Below are positions 17,830 to 27,303 of a stretch of 64,000 nucleotides of DNA, in pieces. Position 1 is the first letter of the stretch; the number at the start of each line of letters is the position of its first letter. The notes under the pieces are model-generated. The model was given only the letters and a program-made list of their open reading frames with translations, made no database searches and was not told where the DNA came from. Origin of the DNA: Halarchaeum nitratireducens (lineage in GTDB: Archaea > Halobacteriota > Halobacteria > Halobacteriales > Halobacteriaceae); the NCBI RefSeq assembly GCF_014647155.1, contig NZ_BMOQ01000001.1, positions 62,001 to 126,000 of the forward strand, read 5' to 3'. Both the position numbers and the translations under genes were made by a program.

Positions 17830-18204
17830 ATGGGATATCACACGATCGACCCGGACGAACTCGAACCCACGCCCGAGCGCCCCTGCGATCAGCGCTCGAT
17901 CACCGACGCCGCCGACCTCGACAACTTCGCGCTCAACGTCTACACCGCGGACCCCGGCGAGTCCATCCCCCTCGCCTACCACGTCCACGAGGAACAGGAG
18001 GAGGCCTTCTACGTGCTCTCCGGGGAACTCCACGTCGAGACGCCCGAGGGCGAGTTCGTCGTCGGCGCGGATGAGGTGTTCGTCGCCGACCCCCAGAGCC
18101 CGCACTTCGCCAGCGTCCCGGCGGACGCCGCGGGACCGGTCCGCGCGGTCGCCGTCGGCGCGCCGAACGTGGACGACGTCGCGCCGTACGAGGCGGATGA
18201 GTGA
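17830..18204 (+). CDS. Single-domain cupin
   Basis: 124 residues. The cupin metal-binding motifs are HVHEEQEEAFYVLSGEL (histidines and glutamate, about residues 50-66) and a second, weaker one around PQSPHF (about 95-100). Such small cupins bind a divalent metal and are often sugar- or amino-acid-related isomerases, decarboxylases or sensors; substrate cannot be told. ATG at 17830 lies about 27 bases after an A/T-rich CCTTTTCTC element. Its stop overlaps the next gene by 8 bases. Confidence 0.88.
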   Translation: MGYHTIDPDELEPTPERPCDQRSITDAADLDNFALNVYTADPGESIPLAYHVHEEQEEAFYVLSGELHVETPEGEFVVGADEVFVADPQSPHFASVPADAAGPVRAVAVGAPNVDDVAPYEADE

Positions 18205-18835
18205 GCAGTCGGCCGCCGACGGGACGGGCGACGCGCCCGCTGACGCCGACACTGACGCGGCCCCGGAGGCCCCGACGCGGCCGACGTGGGACGACGCCTA
18301 CCTCGACGAGGTCGCCGAGCGCCTCCAGTACTCCTTCGACCTCGAACGCGACGCCGACGCCGCGGGCGAGACGTGGCCGCTCTACGGGGAGCTGAACCTC
18401 CAGCGCGAGAAGTACTTCCTCCACCCCTCGATCTCCTACGGCCGACACGACTCGGACGAGCATCTCTTCGTCCGCCGCGCCGCCGACCTCCACGCCGACG
18501 ACCTCGACGACCTCGTCGACCTCGGCCACCGGCTCGCCGACGCCCGCATCACGCCGAACGAACGCCATTACAGCACGGAGTTCACCTTCGCGCTCGTCGT
18601 CCCCGAGATCGACGCGTCCGTCCGCGACTACGTCGACGGCTTCCGCGAGCGCACGCTCCTCAAGTACGGCTATTACGGCCACTACGAGGTGAACCTGCTC
18701 GTCGTCGCGCCCGACGCCGAGGAGTGCGTGGCGAGCGAGGAGGCCGACGTCGCCGACGCCTTCCGGACGTGGCGCGACCCGGCGGCCCGCGAACGCGGGC
18801 TGTTCGGGCGGGTCGCGGACGCGATCTTCGGATAG
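18197..18835 (+). CDS. Conserved haloarchaeal protein of unknown function, coupled to the cupin
   Basis: 212 residues. The first ~35 residues are an acidic, alanine-rich disordered tail; the rest is an alpha/beta-looking domain with WPLYGELNLQREKYFLHPSISYGRH, and YSTEFTFALVVPEI. The ATG lies inside the cupin gene (8-base overlap), so the two are translated together. No recognised motif or membrane segment. An AAAAAG stretch follows directly after the stop and may help termination. Confidence 0.75.
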   Translation: MSEQSAADGTGDAPADADTDAAPEAPTRPTWDDAYLDEVAERLQYSFDLERDADAAGETWPLYGELNLQREKYFLHPSISYGRHDSDEHLFVRRAADLHADDLDDLVDLGHRLADARITPNERHYSTEFTFALVVPEIDASVRDYVDGFRERTLLKYGYYGHYEVNLLVVAPDAEECVASEEADVADAFRTWRDPAARERGLFGRVADAIFG

Positions 18836-18862
18836 AAAAAGGGACGCGGGCGAGAGACGCGC

Positions 18863-20608
18863 TTACTCGTCGACGCCGCCGTCGGTCGCCGCGGGCCGCT
18901 TCCCGCGGGCCTCGCGGACGTTCGTGACCCCCTTATTGAGCAGGGAGAGCGCGAGGATAATCAGGACCGTCCCGATGACGATCTGGAGCGCGAGCGACCA
19001 CGTCGCGCTCGATGAGTTCCCGAGGATCAGCCCCTGGTAGAGGTTCTGGTAGTACTCGAGGTAGACGAGCGCGCACACCGTGATCGCGCTCATGATCGCC
19101 ATCGGCACGCCGGTGCTGAGGAGCTGTTTCTTCTCGCTCCAGTTCGCGAGCCAGACCGTCCCCGTGAGGAGCGCGAGCGCGGCGAGCAGTTGATTCGCGC
19201 TCCCGAAGAGCTGCCAGAGCGGCGTCCACGTCCCGGAGGCGATGAGGACGTACGCGACGACGCACTGTCCGAAGCTGTTGACGTAGCGATTGGAGGCCGC
19301 TTCCTGGACCTGCGTCTCGGGCGTGCCGATGATCTCCTCGAAGAGGTACCGACCGAGTCGGAGCGCGGTGTCCGTGGAGGTGAGCAGGAAGCTCACCATC
19401 ACGAGCGCCATGAACGGCGCGCCGAAGGAGGCCGGGATCCCGAGGCTGCTGAGGAAGATGCCGCCGCCCTCGGCGAACTTCGGGAGAGCGAGGCCGACCC
19501 CGCCCGTCGCGTCGCTCGCGGTGACGCCGACGACCGCGACCGCGCAGAGCGAGAGCGTGGCGAGGAGCCCTTCCCCGAGCATTCCGCCGTAGCCGATGAG
19601 CCGGGCGTCGGTCTCCTTGTTGAGCTGCTTCGACGTCGTCCCGGAGGAGACGAGCGAGTGGAAGCCGCTGATCGTCCCGCAGGCGATGGTGACGAACAGC
19701 ATCGGGAACAGCGGGCTGAACGCGCCCAGCGTCGAGTTCCCGCCGAACCCGGTGAAGGCGGGGATGTTCGTCACGAGCGGCTGGCTCGGCGAGACCGCGC
19801 CGAGGTACGGGCCGAGCACGGTGCCGACGATGACGGCGACGAGCGCGCCGCCGACGCCCGCGTAGAGCAGGAACGAGGAGAGGTAGTCACGCGGCTGTAG
19901 GAGCGTCCAGACCGGGAGGACGCTCGCGATGAGCGAGTAGATCAACACGATGGGGATCCACTGCTGCTGGCTGAGCTGGATCGGGAACTCGAGACCGACG
20001 AAGACGCTCACGAAGACGAGCGAGACGAAGATGACGGTCCCCGGGATGAACGGGAGATCGAGCTGGTAGAGGTAGACGCCGAAGAGGAGCGCGAGCCCGA
20101 TGTAGAGGATGCTCGCCGTCGCGGCGCTCGGATACTGCTGGAAGACGAGCCCGACGACGAAGGCGAAGACGGCCACGACGAGGATGATGGTGAGGAAGGC
20201 GAACCACAGCAGGAGGTTCTTCCCCTCGTCGCCGACGTACTCCCCGATGATGTATCCGATCGAGCGCCCCTCGTGCTTGAGGCTGGCGCTCAGCGAGACG
20301 AAGTCGTGGACCGCGCCCATCAGGGGGTTCCCGATGGCGATCCAGAGGACCGCGGGGAGCCACCCCCACAGGAGGCCGGCGGTGATGGGCCCGACGATGG
20401 GGGCCCCGCCGGCGATGCTCGAATAGTGATGCCCGAGGAGCACCGGTTTCTTCGCCGGAACGTACTCCTGTCCGTCCTCGTATTTGTGCGCCGGCGTCTC
20501 GGCGTCCTCGTCGAGCCCCACGAACCCGGCGAGATATTTCGAGTAGCCGAGGTAGCCGATGCTGAAGAGGATCAGGACACCGACGACCAGCCAGAGTAAA
20601 GCGACCAT
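18863..20608 (-). CDS. cstA: Carbon starvation protein A (CstA) family transporter
   Basis: 581 residues with about 16-18 membrane segments; CstA proteins import peptides or pyruvate. Typical features are PAKKPVLLGHHYSSIAGGAPIVGP near residue 55, SLKHEGRSIGYIIGEY, and a large C-terminal domain with STDTALRLGRYLFEE. Two starts are possible. The upstream ATG at 20638 adds MYIREFLTHD. A TATA-like TTATGTATATT overlaps that upstream ATG, which places transcription start close to the ATG at 20608, so a leaderless message from 20608 is preferred. The protein ends with an acidic tail DGGVDE. Confidence 0.92.
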   Translation of the reverse strand: MVALLWLVVGVLILFSIGYLGYSKYLAGFVGLDEDAETPAHKYEDGQEYVPAKKPVLLGHHYSSIAGGAPIVGPITAGLLWGWLPAVLWIAIGNPLMGAVHDFVSLSASLKHEGRSIGYIIGEYVGDEGKNLLLWFAFLTIILVVAVFAFVVGLVFQQYPSAATASILYIGLALLFGVYLYQLDLPFIPGTVIFVSLVFVSVFVGLEFPIQLSQQQWIPIVLIYSLIASVLPVWTLLQPRDYLSSFLLYAGVGGALVAVIVGTVLGPYLGAVSPSQPLVTNIPAFTGFGGNSTLGAFSPLFPMLFVTIACGTISGFHSLVSSGTTSKQLNKETDARLIGYGGMLGEGLLATLSLCAVAVVGVTASDATGGVGLALPKFAEGGGIFLSSLGIPASFGAPFMALVMVSFLLTSTDTALRLGRYLFEEIIGTPETQVQEAASNRYVNSFGQCVVAYVLIASGTWTPLWQLFGSANQLLAALALLTGTVWLANWSEKKQLLSTGVPMAIMSAITVCALVYLEYYQNLYQGLILGNSSSATWSLALQIVIGTVLIILALSLLNKGVTNVREARGKRPAATDGGVDE

Positions 20609-20787
20609 GTCATGCGTGAGAAACTCACGAATATACATAATTGTTTCTTCTACGGAAGGCGGCGTCTCCCCCTCGGCGGCGTGTTCCCCGCGGCTCGTCC
20701 GTGGTCCGCCGCCCACCGTCTATCGCCCGCCGATCTCCTCTATCATCCGCCGTCTACCGCCCATCGACCGCGCCCGCGCTCGTCCCG

Positions 20788-21747
20788 TCAGTCGCCGACG
20801 TCGATGTCGAGTTCCGCCGCGACCTCGTCGAGGAGCGGGCCGGTCACTTCGCCGGTCCGAGACGCGATGCGCGCGACCACCGGGACGGGGATCGTCTCCT
20901 CGGCTTCCGCGATCCGCTCGCGCTCCCGTTCGACGCGCTCTCGGAGATAGTCGGCGCCGCGTCCGCGCTCGTCCCCGTCGGGTTCCGGCGTCACCTTGTT
21001 CACGACGAGGCCGGCCACGGCGAGGCCGTGCTCACCGAGGCGCTCGACGGTGCGACGCGTCTCCGCCACCGAGAGCTCGTCCGGATTCAGGACGAGGTAG
21101 AAGTCCGCCTCCTCGCGGAGCGTCCGGCCCGCGAACTCGAACTTCTCCTTGCGTTCGCGGAGCCGGCGGATGATCGGGTCGTTCTCGGCGGTCTTGCGCG
21201 GTTCCTCCTTGCCGATCGCGGCCTTCTGGTAGAGATCGAGGCTGGTCTCGCGCTTCTCGATGAGCCGATCGACCCAGTCGCCGAGGAAGTCGGGGAGCGA
21301 GAGCAGTCGGAGGGTGTTGCCGGTCGGCGCGGTGTCGAAGATCACGCGGTCGTACGCCTCGGCCTCCTCGTGCATCACGCGGATGACGCGATCGAAGAGC
21401 GCGGCCTCGTACGCCCCCGGCGTCTCGTGGGCCATCTCGATCTGCTTGTCGATCTCGTTGACGACGACCTGACTCACCTGCGCTTCCATCTCGCGGCGGA
21501 TGTCCATCAGGTGGGCTTCCACCTCGGCCTCGGGGTCGATCTCCATCGCGTCGAGGCGCTCGTGACCCGCGACCGGCGCCGGCTCGTCGCCGAACGGCTG
21601 GTCGAAGACGTCGGAGGTGCTGTGCGCGGGGTCGGTCGAGACCACGAGCGTCTCGTGCCCCGCGTCGGCGCACCGCAGCGCGTACGCCGCCGAGACCGTC
21701 GTCTTGCCGACGCCGCCCTTCCCGCCGAAGAAGGTGAATCGCGCCAT
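20788..21747 (-). CDS. arsA: ArsA/Get3-family ATPase
   Basis: 319 residues. Deviant Walker A GGKGGVGKTT near residue 8, switch I DPAHSTSDVF, switch II FDTAPTGNTLRLL and the A-loop-like LNPDELSVAETRR. Single-domain form, as in archaeal Get3, which in other archaea handles tail-anchored membrane proteins; arsenite export is the alternative role but no arsB, arsR or arsD lies beside it. The ATG overlaps the stop of a small upstream gene (ATGA), so they are co-translated. Confidence 0.9.
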   Translation of the reverse strand: MARFTFFGGKGGVGKTTVSAAYALRCADAGHETLVVSTDPAHSTSDVFDQPFGDEPAPVAGHERLDAMEIDPEAEVEAHLMDIRREMEAQVSQVVVNEIDKQIEMAHETPGAYEAALFDRVIRVMHEEAEAYDRVIFDTAPTGNTLRLLSLPDFLGDWVDRLIEKRETSLDLYQKAAIGKEEPRKTAENDPIIRRLRERKEKFEFAGRTLREEADFYLVLNPDELSVAETRRTVERLGEHGLAVAGLVVNKVTPEPDGDERGRGADYLRERVERERERIAEAEETIPVPVVARIASRTGEVTGPLLDEVAAELDIDVGD

Positions 21748-22040
21748 CAGAAGTGGAAGTGCCCCTTCCAGTCGAGGACGCTGTCCCGGTCCCACATCCG
21801 GCGCTCCCAGGCCTCGAAGTCCTCGGCGAGGTAGGGGAGGAGCTCGGCCGTGTAGTAGGAGACGGGGCTCGGGATCCCGAAGGCGTCGGCGAAGCACGCG
21901 AAGAAGAACGCGTCCTCTTGGTCCATCGCCTCGTCCTCGATCTGCTCGAACGCCGGGTGCTCGATCATCCCGTGATAGAGTCCGTGCACGACCTCCGCCG
22001 CCCGTTCGCGGAAGCGTGCGAACTGCTCGTGGATCGTCAC
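21747..22040 (-). CDS. Small acidic protein coupled to ArsA
   Basis: 97 residues from a GTG start (VTIHEQFARFRERAAEVVHGLYHG); a longer frame to 22109 exists but its first residues are unlike the rest. Mainly helical, rich in Phe and Tyr (EDAFFFACFADAFGIPSPVSYYTAELLPYLAEDF), ending WKGHFHF. No known motif. Overlap with arsA by 3 bases suggests a functional partner of the ATPase. The gene is divergent from upp. Confidence 0.75.
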   Translation of the reverse strand: MTIHEQFARFRERAAEVVHGLYHGMIEHPAFEQIEDEAMDQEDAFFFACFADAFGIPSPVSYYTAELLPYLAEDFEAWERRMWDRDSVLDWKGHFHF

Positions 22041-22138
22041 GACCGTCACGTGGGACCGTGAAGGTTTAACACCGCCGGCGTGTGCGGGCCCGAGCGCGGA
22101 TCGGTACATTCACCCCGAGCCCGGGCCCTTCTCCATCC

Positions 22139-22816
22139 ATGACCATCGAGGACCGTGACGACGCGCACGTCATAACGCACGCGCTCGCCAAGGACACCCT
22201 CTCGAAGCTCCGAGACAAGCACACCGAACAGGTCGCCTTCCGCAAGGGGCTCGTGAAGCTCGGCCGCATCGCCGGCTACGAGGTCATCGACGGCGCGATG
22301 GAGACCGAGTACGTCTCCATCGAGACGCCGCTCACCGAGACGACGGGCGAGCGCGTGAAGGGGCTCGACGACGTCGTCATCATCAACGTCCTGCGCGCCG
22401 CGACGCCGTTCGTCGAGGGCCTCCTCAAGGCCTTCCCCCGCGCGAAGCAGGGCGTCATCTCCGCGGGCCGCGACGAGGACGCCGGCATGCGAGAGGACGG
22501 CCAGTTCCCCATCACCGTCGACTACGTGAAGCTCCCCGACATCCGCGAGGAGGACACGGTCATCGTCGCCGACCCGATGCTCGCCACGGGTTCGACGATG
22601 TGCACCGTCCTCGACGCCGTTCTCGACGATCAGCCCGACCCGGAGAACCTCTTCGTGCTCTCCGCGGTTTCGGCCCCCGACGGTCTCCTGCGCGTCAGCG
22701 AGCAGTTCCCCGAGGCCGACCTCCTCACCGTCTCCATCGACGACCACCTCGACGAGAACGGCTACATCATCCCCGGCCTCGGCGACGCCGGCGACCGGGC
22801 CTTCCGGACGCAGTAA
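22139..22816 (+). CDS. upp: Uracil phosphoribosyltransferase
   Basis: Salvages uracil with PRPP to UMP. 225 residues, normal length. The start [18 protein letters not shown] is typical, as are [15 protein letters not shown], the PRPP loop [12 protein letters not shown] near residue 145 and the C-terminal [16 protein letters not shown] at 22139 preferred over the in-frame one at 22082, whose extension is not family-like. Stand-alone transcription unit. Confidence 0.96.
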   Translation: MTIEDRDDAHVITHALAKDTLSKLRDKHTEQVAFRKGLVKLGRIAGYEVIDGAMETEYVSIETPLTETTGERVKGLDDVVIINVLRAATPFVEGLLKAFPRAKQGVISAGRDEDAGMREDGQFPITVDYVKLPDIREEDTVIVADPMLATGSTMCTVLDAVLDDQPDPENLFVLSAVSAPDGLLRVSEQFPEADLLTVSIDDHLDENGYIIPGLGDAGDRAFRTQ

Positions 22817-23011
22817 CCCCCTCGCTTCTCCTCGAAACCGCAGTACTCCACCGGGTCGGCGGGCCGAACGGTCGAGCCGAAACGCACCCCCGGACGGCTC
22901 CCCTGTGAGACAGTGACTCGGTGGTGGTGGATCGCGCGTCGACGGAGCGACGCACGCGTTGCCGCTCGGCGCGGCCTTTCATACCCGCCCGAACGTTCGT
23001 AGCAAACCAGC

Positions 23012-23020
23012 AAATATTTA
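23012..23020 (+). promoter_or_regulatory. TATA box of the TAXI-TRAP operon
   Basis: AAATATTTA at 26-34 bases before the ATG of the solute-binding protein, inside an A/T-rich island (23005-23047) in an otherwise G/C-rich 229-base gap. This spacing fits a leaderless haloarchaeal transcript starting at or next to the ATG. Confidence 0.65.
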
Positions 23021-23045
23021 CATATACGGTGTGCTACCTCCGTAT

Positions 23046-24056
23046 ATGTCGAAGTTTGACCGACGTGACTTCGTGAAAGCTACCGGGGTAGCGGGCATCG
23101 CGGCGCTCGCCGGCTGTTCCGGCGGCGGCTCCGGCGACGGCGAGACCACCACGAGCGAGGACGGCGAGACCAGTACGACGAGCGGCGGGAGCGGCGGCGA
23201 GACCCGCCTCTCGTGGCACGCCGGCGGCACCGGCGGGACCTACTACCCGCTCTCCAACGAGTTCAAGAGCGTCATCGAGGGCCACACCGACTACGGCGTG
23301 CAGGTCCAATCCACGGGCGCCAGCGTCGAAAACGTCGGCAGCCTCTACTCGGGCGACGCCGACTTCGCGCTCATCCAGAACGACATCGCGTACTTCGCGA
23401 AGAACGGCACCGGCATCGACGCCTTCCAGGACAACCCCATCGAGAACCTCCGCGGCGTCGCGACGCTCTACCCGGAGACCATCCACGTCGTCACGCTCGC
23501 CGAGTCCGGCATCGAGACCCTCCAGGACCTTGAGGGCAAGCGCGTGAACACCGGCGACCTCGGCTCCGGGACGCAGGTCGACGCGCTCCAGATCCTCAAC
23601 GCCGTCGGCATCACGCAGGACGACTTCGAGGAGCAGAACACGAGCTTCAGCCAGGCGTCCGAGCAGCTCCGTAACGGCGACGTCGACGCGACGTTCACCG
23701 TCGGCGGCTGGCCCGTCGGCGCGATCAGCGACCTCGCCACCACCGAGGACGTCCGCATCGTCCCCATCGACGGCGACGCCCGCGCGCAGGTCAAGGACGC
23801 CGCCTCCTTCTTCGCGGACGACCAGATCCCCGCCGGCACCTACAGCGGCATCGACGAGGCCGTCCCCACCGTCGCCGTGCAGGCGATGATCGCGACGAAC
23901 GCCGAGCAGCCCGCCGACGTCGTCGAGAACGTCAGCGCGGCGATCTTCGACAACGTCGACGAGCTCAGCATCAAGACGAACTTCATCTCGAAGGCGAGCG
24001 CCCAGGACGGCATGTCCATCGACCTCCACGAGGGCGCGCAGGCCTACTTCGGCTGA
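23046..24056 (+). CDS. TAXI-family TRAP transporter solute-binding lipoprotein
   Basis: 336 residues. Tat signal with RRDFVKATG followed by the lipobox LAGC (cysteine about residue 20) and a Ser/Thr/Gly/Glu-rich tether, as in haloarchaeal Tat lipoproteins. The mature domain has the TAXI signature GTGGTYYPLSNEF near residue 60, STGASVENV, and LYPETIHVV. It captures a carboxylate ligand (glutamate, 2-oxoglutarate or similar in characterised members) for the permease two genes downstream. Confidence 0.93.
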   Translation: MSKFDRRDFVKATGVAGIAALAGCSGGGSGDGETTTSEDGETSTTSGGSGGETRLSWHAGGTGGTYYPLSNEFKSVIEGHTDYGVQVQSTGASVENVGSLYSGDADFALIQNDIAYFAKNGTGIDAFQDNPIENLRGVATLYPETIHVVTLAESGIETLQDLEGKRVNTGDLGSGTQVDALQILNAVGITQDDFEEQNTSFSQASEQLRNGDVDATFTVGGWPVGAISDLATTEDVRIVPIDGDARAQVKDAASFFADDQIPAGTYSGIDEAVPTVAVQAMIATNAEQPADVVENVSAAIFDNVDELSIKTNFISKASAQDGMSIDLHEGAQAYFG

Positions 24057-24079
24057 ACGCGCACCCCGACTCTTCACTC

Positions 24080-24601
24080 GTGTTCGCTTTCATCGACAGA
24101 CTCCGCGAGCGCCTCGGCCGGCGAGCCGCGCTGCTCGCCGCCGTCGTCGTGGTCGCGCTCCTCGCGACGGCCACCGCGTCGGCCGTCCCGGCCGGTAAAC
24201 AGCTCACCGTCACCGATCAGGAGACGGGCGAGGTCGTCATCCAGACGCCGGTCCACGAGAACTCGACGGTCGCGCTCCACTACACGCACAGCGTCCAGAA
24301 GTCGCCCGTCGTCGATCAGTACACGGTCCGAGGACACACCCTCGTCTACACCCGCATGGAGTTCGAGTCGTACGGGTGGGGCCTCCCCAGCCGCTCGGAC
24401 GTCCGCGAGGTGAACGGGACGTTCGTCCTCGCCGATCCCGACTGGCAGGGCCGTGAGATCCACGTGAAACCCGGTCGCGTCGCCGGTCACCGACTCGTCG
24501 TCGACGACCGGACGTACGATCTCGTCGAGCGCTCGAACGCGCGAGCCGTCACGATCCGCGTCACCGACCGCTCGCTACTCGCCACGATCTTACACTCATG
24601 A
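24080..24601 (+). CDS. DUF1850 protein of the TAXI-TRAP system
   Basis: 173 residues from a GTG start. One N-terminal hydrophobic segment (about 15-36), then an extracytoplasmic beta-rich domain with HYTHSVQKSPVVDQY and TRMEFESYGWGLPSR, features of DUF1850. DUF1850 genes sit between TAXI binding protein and fused permease in many prokaryotes, and the same order is seen here. The stop overlaps the permease ATG (ATGA). The domain's biochemical role is not established. Confidence 0.88.
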   Translation: MFAFIDRLRERLGRRAALLAAVVVVALLATATASAVPAGKQLTVTDQETGEVVIQTPVHENSTVALHYTHSVQKSPVVDQYTVRGHTLVYTRMEFESYGWGLPSRSDVREVNGTFVLADPDWQGREIHVKPGRVAGHRLVVDDRTYDLVERSNARAVTIRVTDRSLLATILHS

Positions 24602-27303
24602 GTGAGACACCGACCACCGACGCCGAGACGGACGTCGACGACAGCCTCCCGGACGACGCCGACGAGATCGTCCAGGAACTCGAACGCAAGCGGAGCCTCC
24701 GCGGCGCCGCGGCGATCCTCGCGGCAGTCATCGGGACCGCCTTCTCCCTCTTCCAACTCTGGCTCGCCGCGCGCGGTTTCACCCTCACCGTCACGCTCCC
24801 GGTCGTCGGCCGGATCAGGATCGCGGCCCTCCAGCAACTCCAGGTCAACGCGATCCACGTGACGTTCGCGCTCCTGTTGGCCTTCCTCCTCTTCCCGCCG
24901 ACGATGGGTCAGGGGTTCCTCGCCCGCCGACTCTCTGCGGCGCACGACGCCATCGACGCCCGCGTCGGAGGCCCGGTCGCTCGCCTCGCCGACGGCGTCG
25001 CGGCCGCGCTCGCGTGGCTCATGCTGGACCGCGAGGGCGAACGCGTCACGCCCGTGGACCTCGTCTGTATGGGGCTCGCCCTCCTCGCCGGCAGCTACGT
25101 CGTCACCGAGTTCACCGAGATCCAGCGCCTGCGCGTCTTCGGCCTCGAGGCCGGCCGGCCGATTCAGGAGGTCTTCGGCTTCCTCCACCCGCTCGTCGAC
25201 GCGCTCGCCGCCGTCGGGATCCCGCTCGGGTCGACGTCGTACGCCTTCCTGATGGGGGTCGTCGGGACGCTCCTCGTCCTCGAGGCCACGCGGCGCGCGC
25301 TCGGCTTCCCCCTGATGGTGCTCGTCAGCTCCTTCCTCGTCTACGCGCGCTTTGGCTACCTCATCCCGAGCGACGCGCCGCTCGTCGGCGTCTTCGGGAC
25401 GACCGCGATCGACTGGCACACAATCATCCAGAACATGTGGTTCAACACGGAGAACGGCATCTTCGGCATCCCCGTCTCCGTCAGCGTGCAGTTCATCTAC
25501 ATCTTCGTGCTCTTCGGGGCGTTCCTGGAGATGTCCGGGGCGGGCCGGTGGTTCATCGACTTCGCGTACTCGCTCACCGGCCGCCGGAAGGGCGGCCCCG
25601 CGAAGGCGAGCATCCTCGCCAGCGGCTTCATGGGGACGATCAGCGGCTCCTCCATCGCCAACACCGTCACGACGGGCGCGTTCACGATCCCGCTGATGAA
25701 GCGCTCGGGCTACCGCGCCGAGTTCGCCGGGGCGGTCGAGGCCTCCGCCTCCTCGGGCGGGCAGATCCTCCCGCCCGTCATGGGTGCGGCGGCGTTCCTC
25801 ATCGTCTCCTACACGGGCACGCCGTTCAGCGAGGTCGTCGTCGCCGCGGCCATCCCCGCTATCGTCTTCTTCTTCGGCGTGTGGGTGATGGTCCACTTGG
25901 AAGCCTCCCGGACGGGCATCGGCGGCGTCACCGAGGACGCGCTGGTCGACGTCAAAGCCCACCTCCGCAAGGGATGGTTCTACCTCCTCCCGCTCTTCCT
26001 CCTCATCTACTACCTCGTTATCGTCCGCTACACGCCCGCGCGCTCGGCGTGGTTCACCATCGTCGCGTTGTTCGCGCTCATCGCGCTCGTCGCCGCGTAC
26101 AACGAGCGGACACGCCTCCCGATGCTCGTCGGGATCGTCGCGCTCTTCGCCGCTGACCTCGCGTCGTTCGCCGCCGCCGGCGTCAACGTTATCGAGTTCC
26201 TCACCGGCGCGCGCGCGACCGGCATGCCCCTCGGCGAGGCCTTCGCGTACGCCTCGCCCCACCTCGGGTGGGTCGTCATCGGCGTCGGCGTCGCCGCCCT
26301 CCTCGCCCGCCCGCGCGGTGACAGTCCGCTCCTCGACTACGACGAGCACGTCGAGGAGTCCGCGGAGACGGTCGGCGGCGTCCTCCGCCGCCCCTCGCTC
26401 GCCGACAACCGTGCGTTCGGCTACCTCTCCTTCGTCGGCGCGTCGATGGAGTCCGGCGCGCGCACCGCGACGACCGTCGTGGTCGCCGTCGCCGCCGCCG
26501 GCATCATCCCCGGCGTCGTCTCCTCCACGGGGCTCGGGCCGAATCTCACGAGCCTCATCCTCGCCGTCAGCGGCGATTCACTCGTCCTCCTCCTCCTCAT
26601 CACCGGCGTCTCCTCCATCATTCTCGGGATGGGGATGCCGACGACGGTCACCTACATCATCCTCGTCAGCCTCCTCGGCTCCGCGATCAGCAGCATCGGC
26701 GGCATCCCGATCCTCGCCGCGCACCTCTTCATCCTCTACTTCGGCGTCATCGCGGACATCACGCCGCCGGTCGCCGTCGCCGCCTACGCGGCCTCCGGGA
26801 TCGCCAAATCCGATCAGTTCCAGACCGGGGTCGAGGCGTTCAGCCTCTCGCTGAACAAGGCCATCGTCCCCTTCGCGTTCGTCCTCTCGCCCGGCATCCT
26901 CCTCCTGCGCGGGACGGGCGGCGCCGATTCAGTCCACACGCTCACCGCCGCCGACATCGCCGATCTCGGCTTCTTCGTCCCCGAGGTCCTCGTCCCCGTC
27001 ATCGCGGTCTTCCTCGGCGTCTACGCGCTCGGGCCGACCGTCATCGGCTACCTCTACTCGCCGCTCTCGCGCGTCGAACGCGCCGGGTTCGCGCTCGCGG
27101 CGCTCTGTCTCATGGCCCCGGGACTCCTCGGCGTCGTCCGCGACACGCTCGGCGTCGCGTCCCTCGCGTTCGACCTCTCCCTGCGCGCGCTCGGGTTCCT
27201 CTTGTTCGTCGCGCTCGTCCTGAAGAACCGCCGCACCCGCGACGGCACCGACGGCGAGTCCGTCGACGCCGACGCCGGTGCGGCCGCGAGCGTCGAAGCC
27301 TGA
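24598..27303 (+). CDS. TRAP transporter fused permease (DctQM, 4TM/12TM type)
   Basis: 901 residues, about 18-20 membrane segments. The N-terminal part (about 30-260) corresponds to the small DctQ-like subunit and the rest to the large DctM subunit, with repeats seen in SGFMGTISGSSIANTVTTGAFTIPLMK near residue 345 and the later SSIILGMGMPTTVTYIIL near residue 675. Works with the TAXI binding protein at 23046. A hydrophilic acidic tail ends the protein. Stop is followed at once by the convergent YigZ gene. Confidence 0.94.
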   Translation: MSETPTTDAETDVDDSLPDDADEIVQELERKRSLRGAAAILAAVIGTAFSLFQLWLAARGFTLTVTLPVVGRIRIAALQQLQVNAIHVTFALLLAFLLFPPTMGQGFLARRLSAAHDAIDARVGGPVARLADGVAAALAWLMLDREGERVTPVDLVCMGLALLAGSYVVTEFTEIQRLRVFGLEAGRPIQEVFGFLHPLVDALAAVGIPLGSTSYAFLMGVVGTLLVLEATRRALGFPLMVLVSSFLVYARFGYLIPSDAPLVGVFGTTAIDWHTIIQNMWFNTENGIFGIPVSVSVQFIYIFVLFGAFLEMSGAGRWFIDFAYSLTGRRKGGPAKASILASGFMGTISGSSIANTVTTGAFTIPLMKRSGYRAEFAGAVEASASSGGQILPPVMGAAAFLIVSYTGTPFSEVVVAAAIPAIVFFFGVWVMVHLEASRTGIGGVTEDALVDVKAHLRKGWFYLLPLFLLIYYLVIVRYTPARSAWFTIVALFALIALVAAYNERTRLPMLVGIVALFAADLASFAAAGVNVIEFLTGARATGMPLGEAFAYASPHLGWVVIGVGVAALLARPRGDSPLLDYDEHVEESAETVGGVLRRPSLADNRAFGYLSFVGASMESGARTATTVVVAVAAAGIIPGVVSSTGLGPNLTSLILAVSGDSLVLLLLITGVSSIILGMGMPTTVTYIILVSLLGSAISSIGGIPILAAHLFILYFGVIADITPPVAVAAYAASGIAKSDQFQTGVEAFSLSLNKAIVPFAFVLSPGILLLRGTGGADSVHTLTAADIADLGFFVPEVLVPVIAVFLGVYALGPTVIGYLYSPLSRVERAGFALAALCLMAPGLLGVVRDTLGVASLAFDLSLRALGFLLFVALVLKNRRTRDGTDGESVDADAGAAASVEA

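Noticed and set aside
22817-23045. Possible gene or riboswitch before the TAXI operon
   Set aside because: Only the TATA island near 23012 is recognisable; the rest shows no conserved riboswitch element or gene-like frame.
24487-26349. A 620-residue minus-strand frame
   Set aside because: Shadow of the TRAP fused permease; composition is dominated by charged repeats created by antisense hydrophobic codons.
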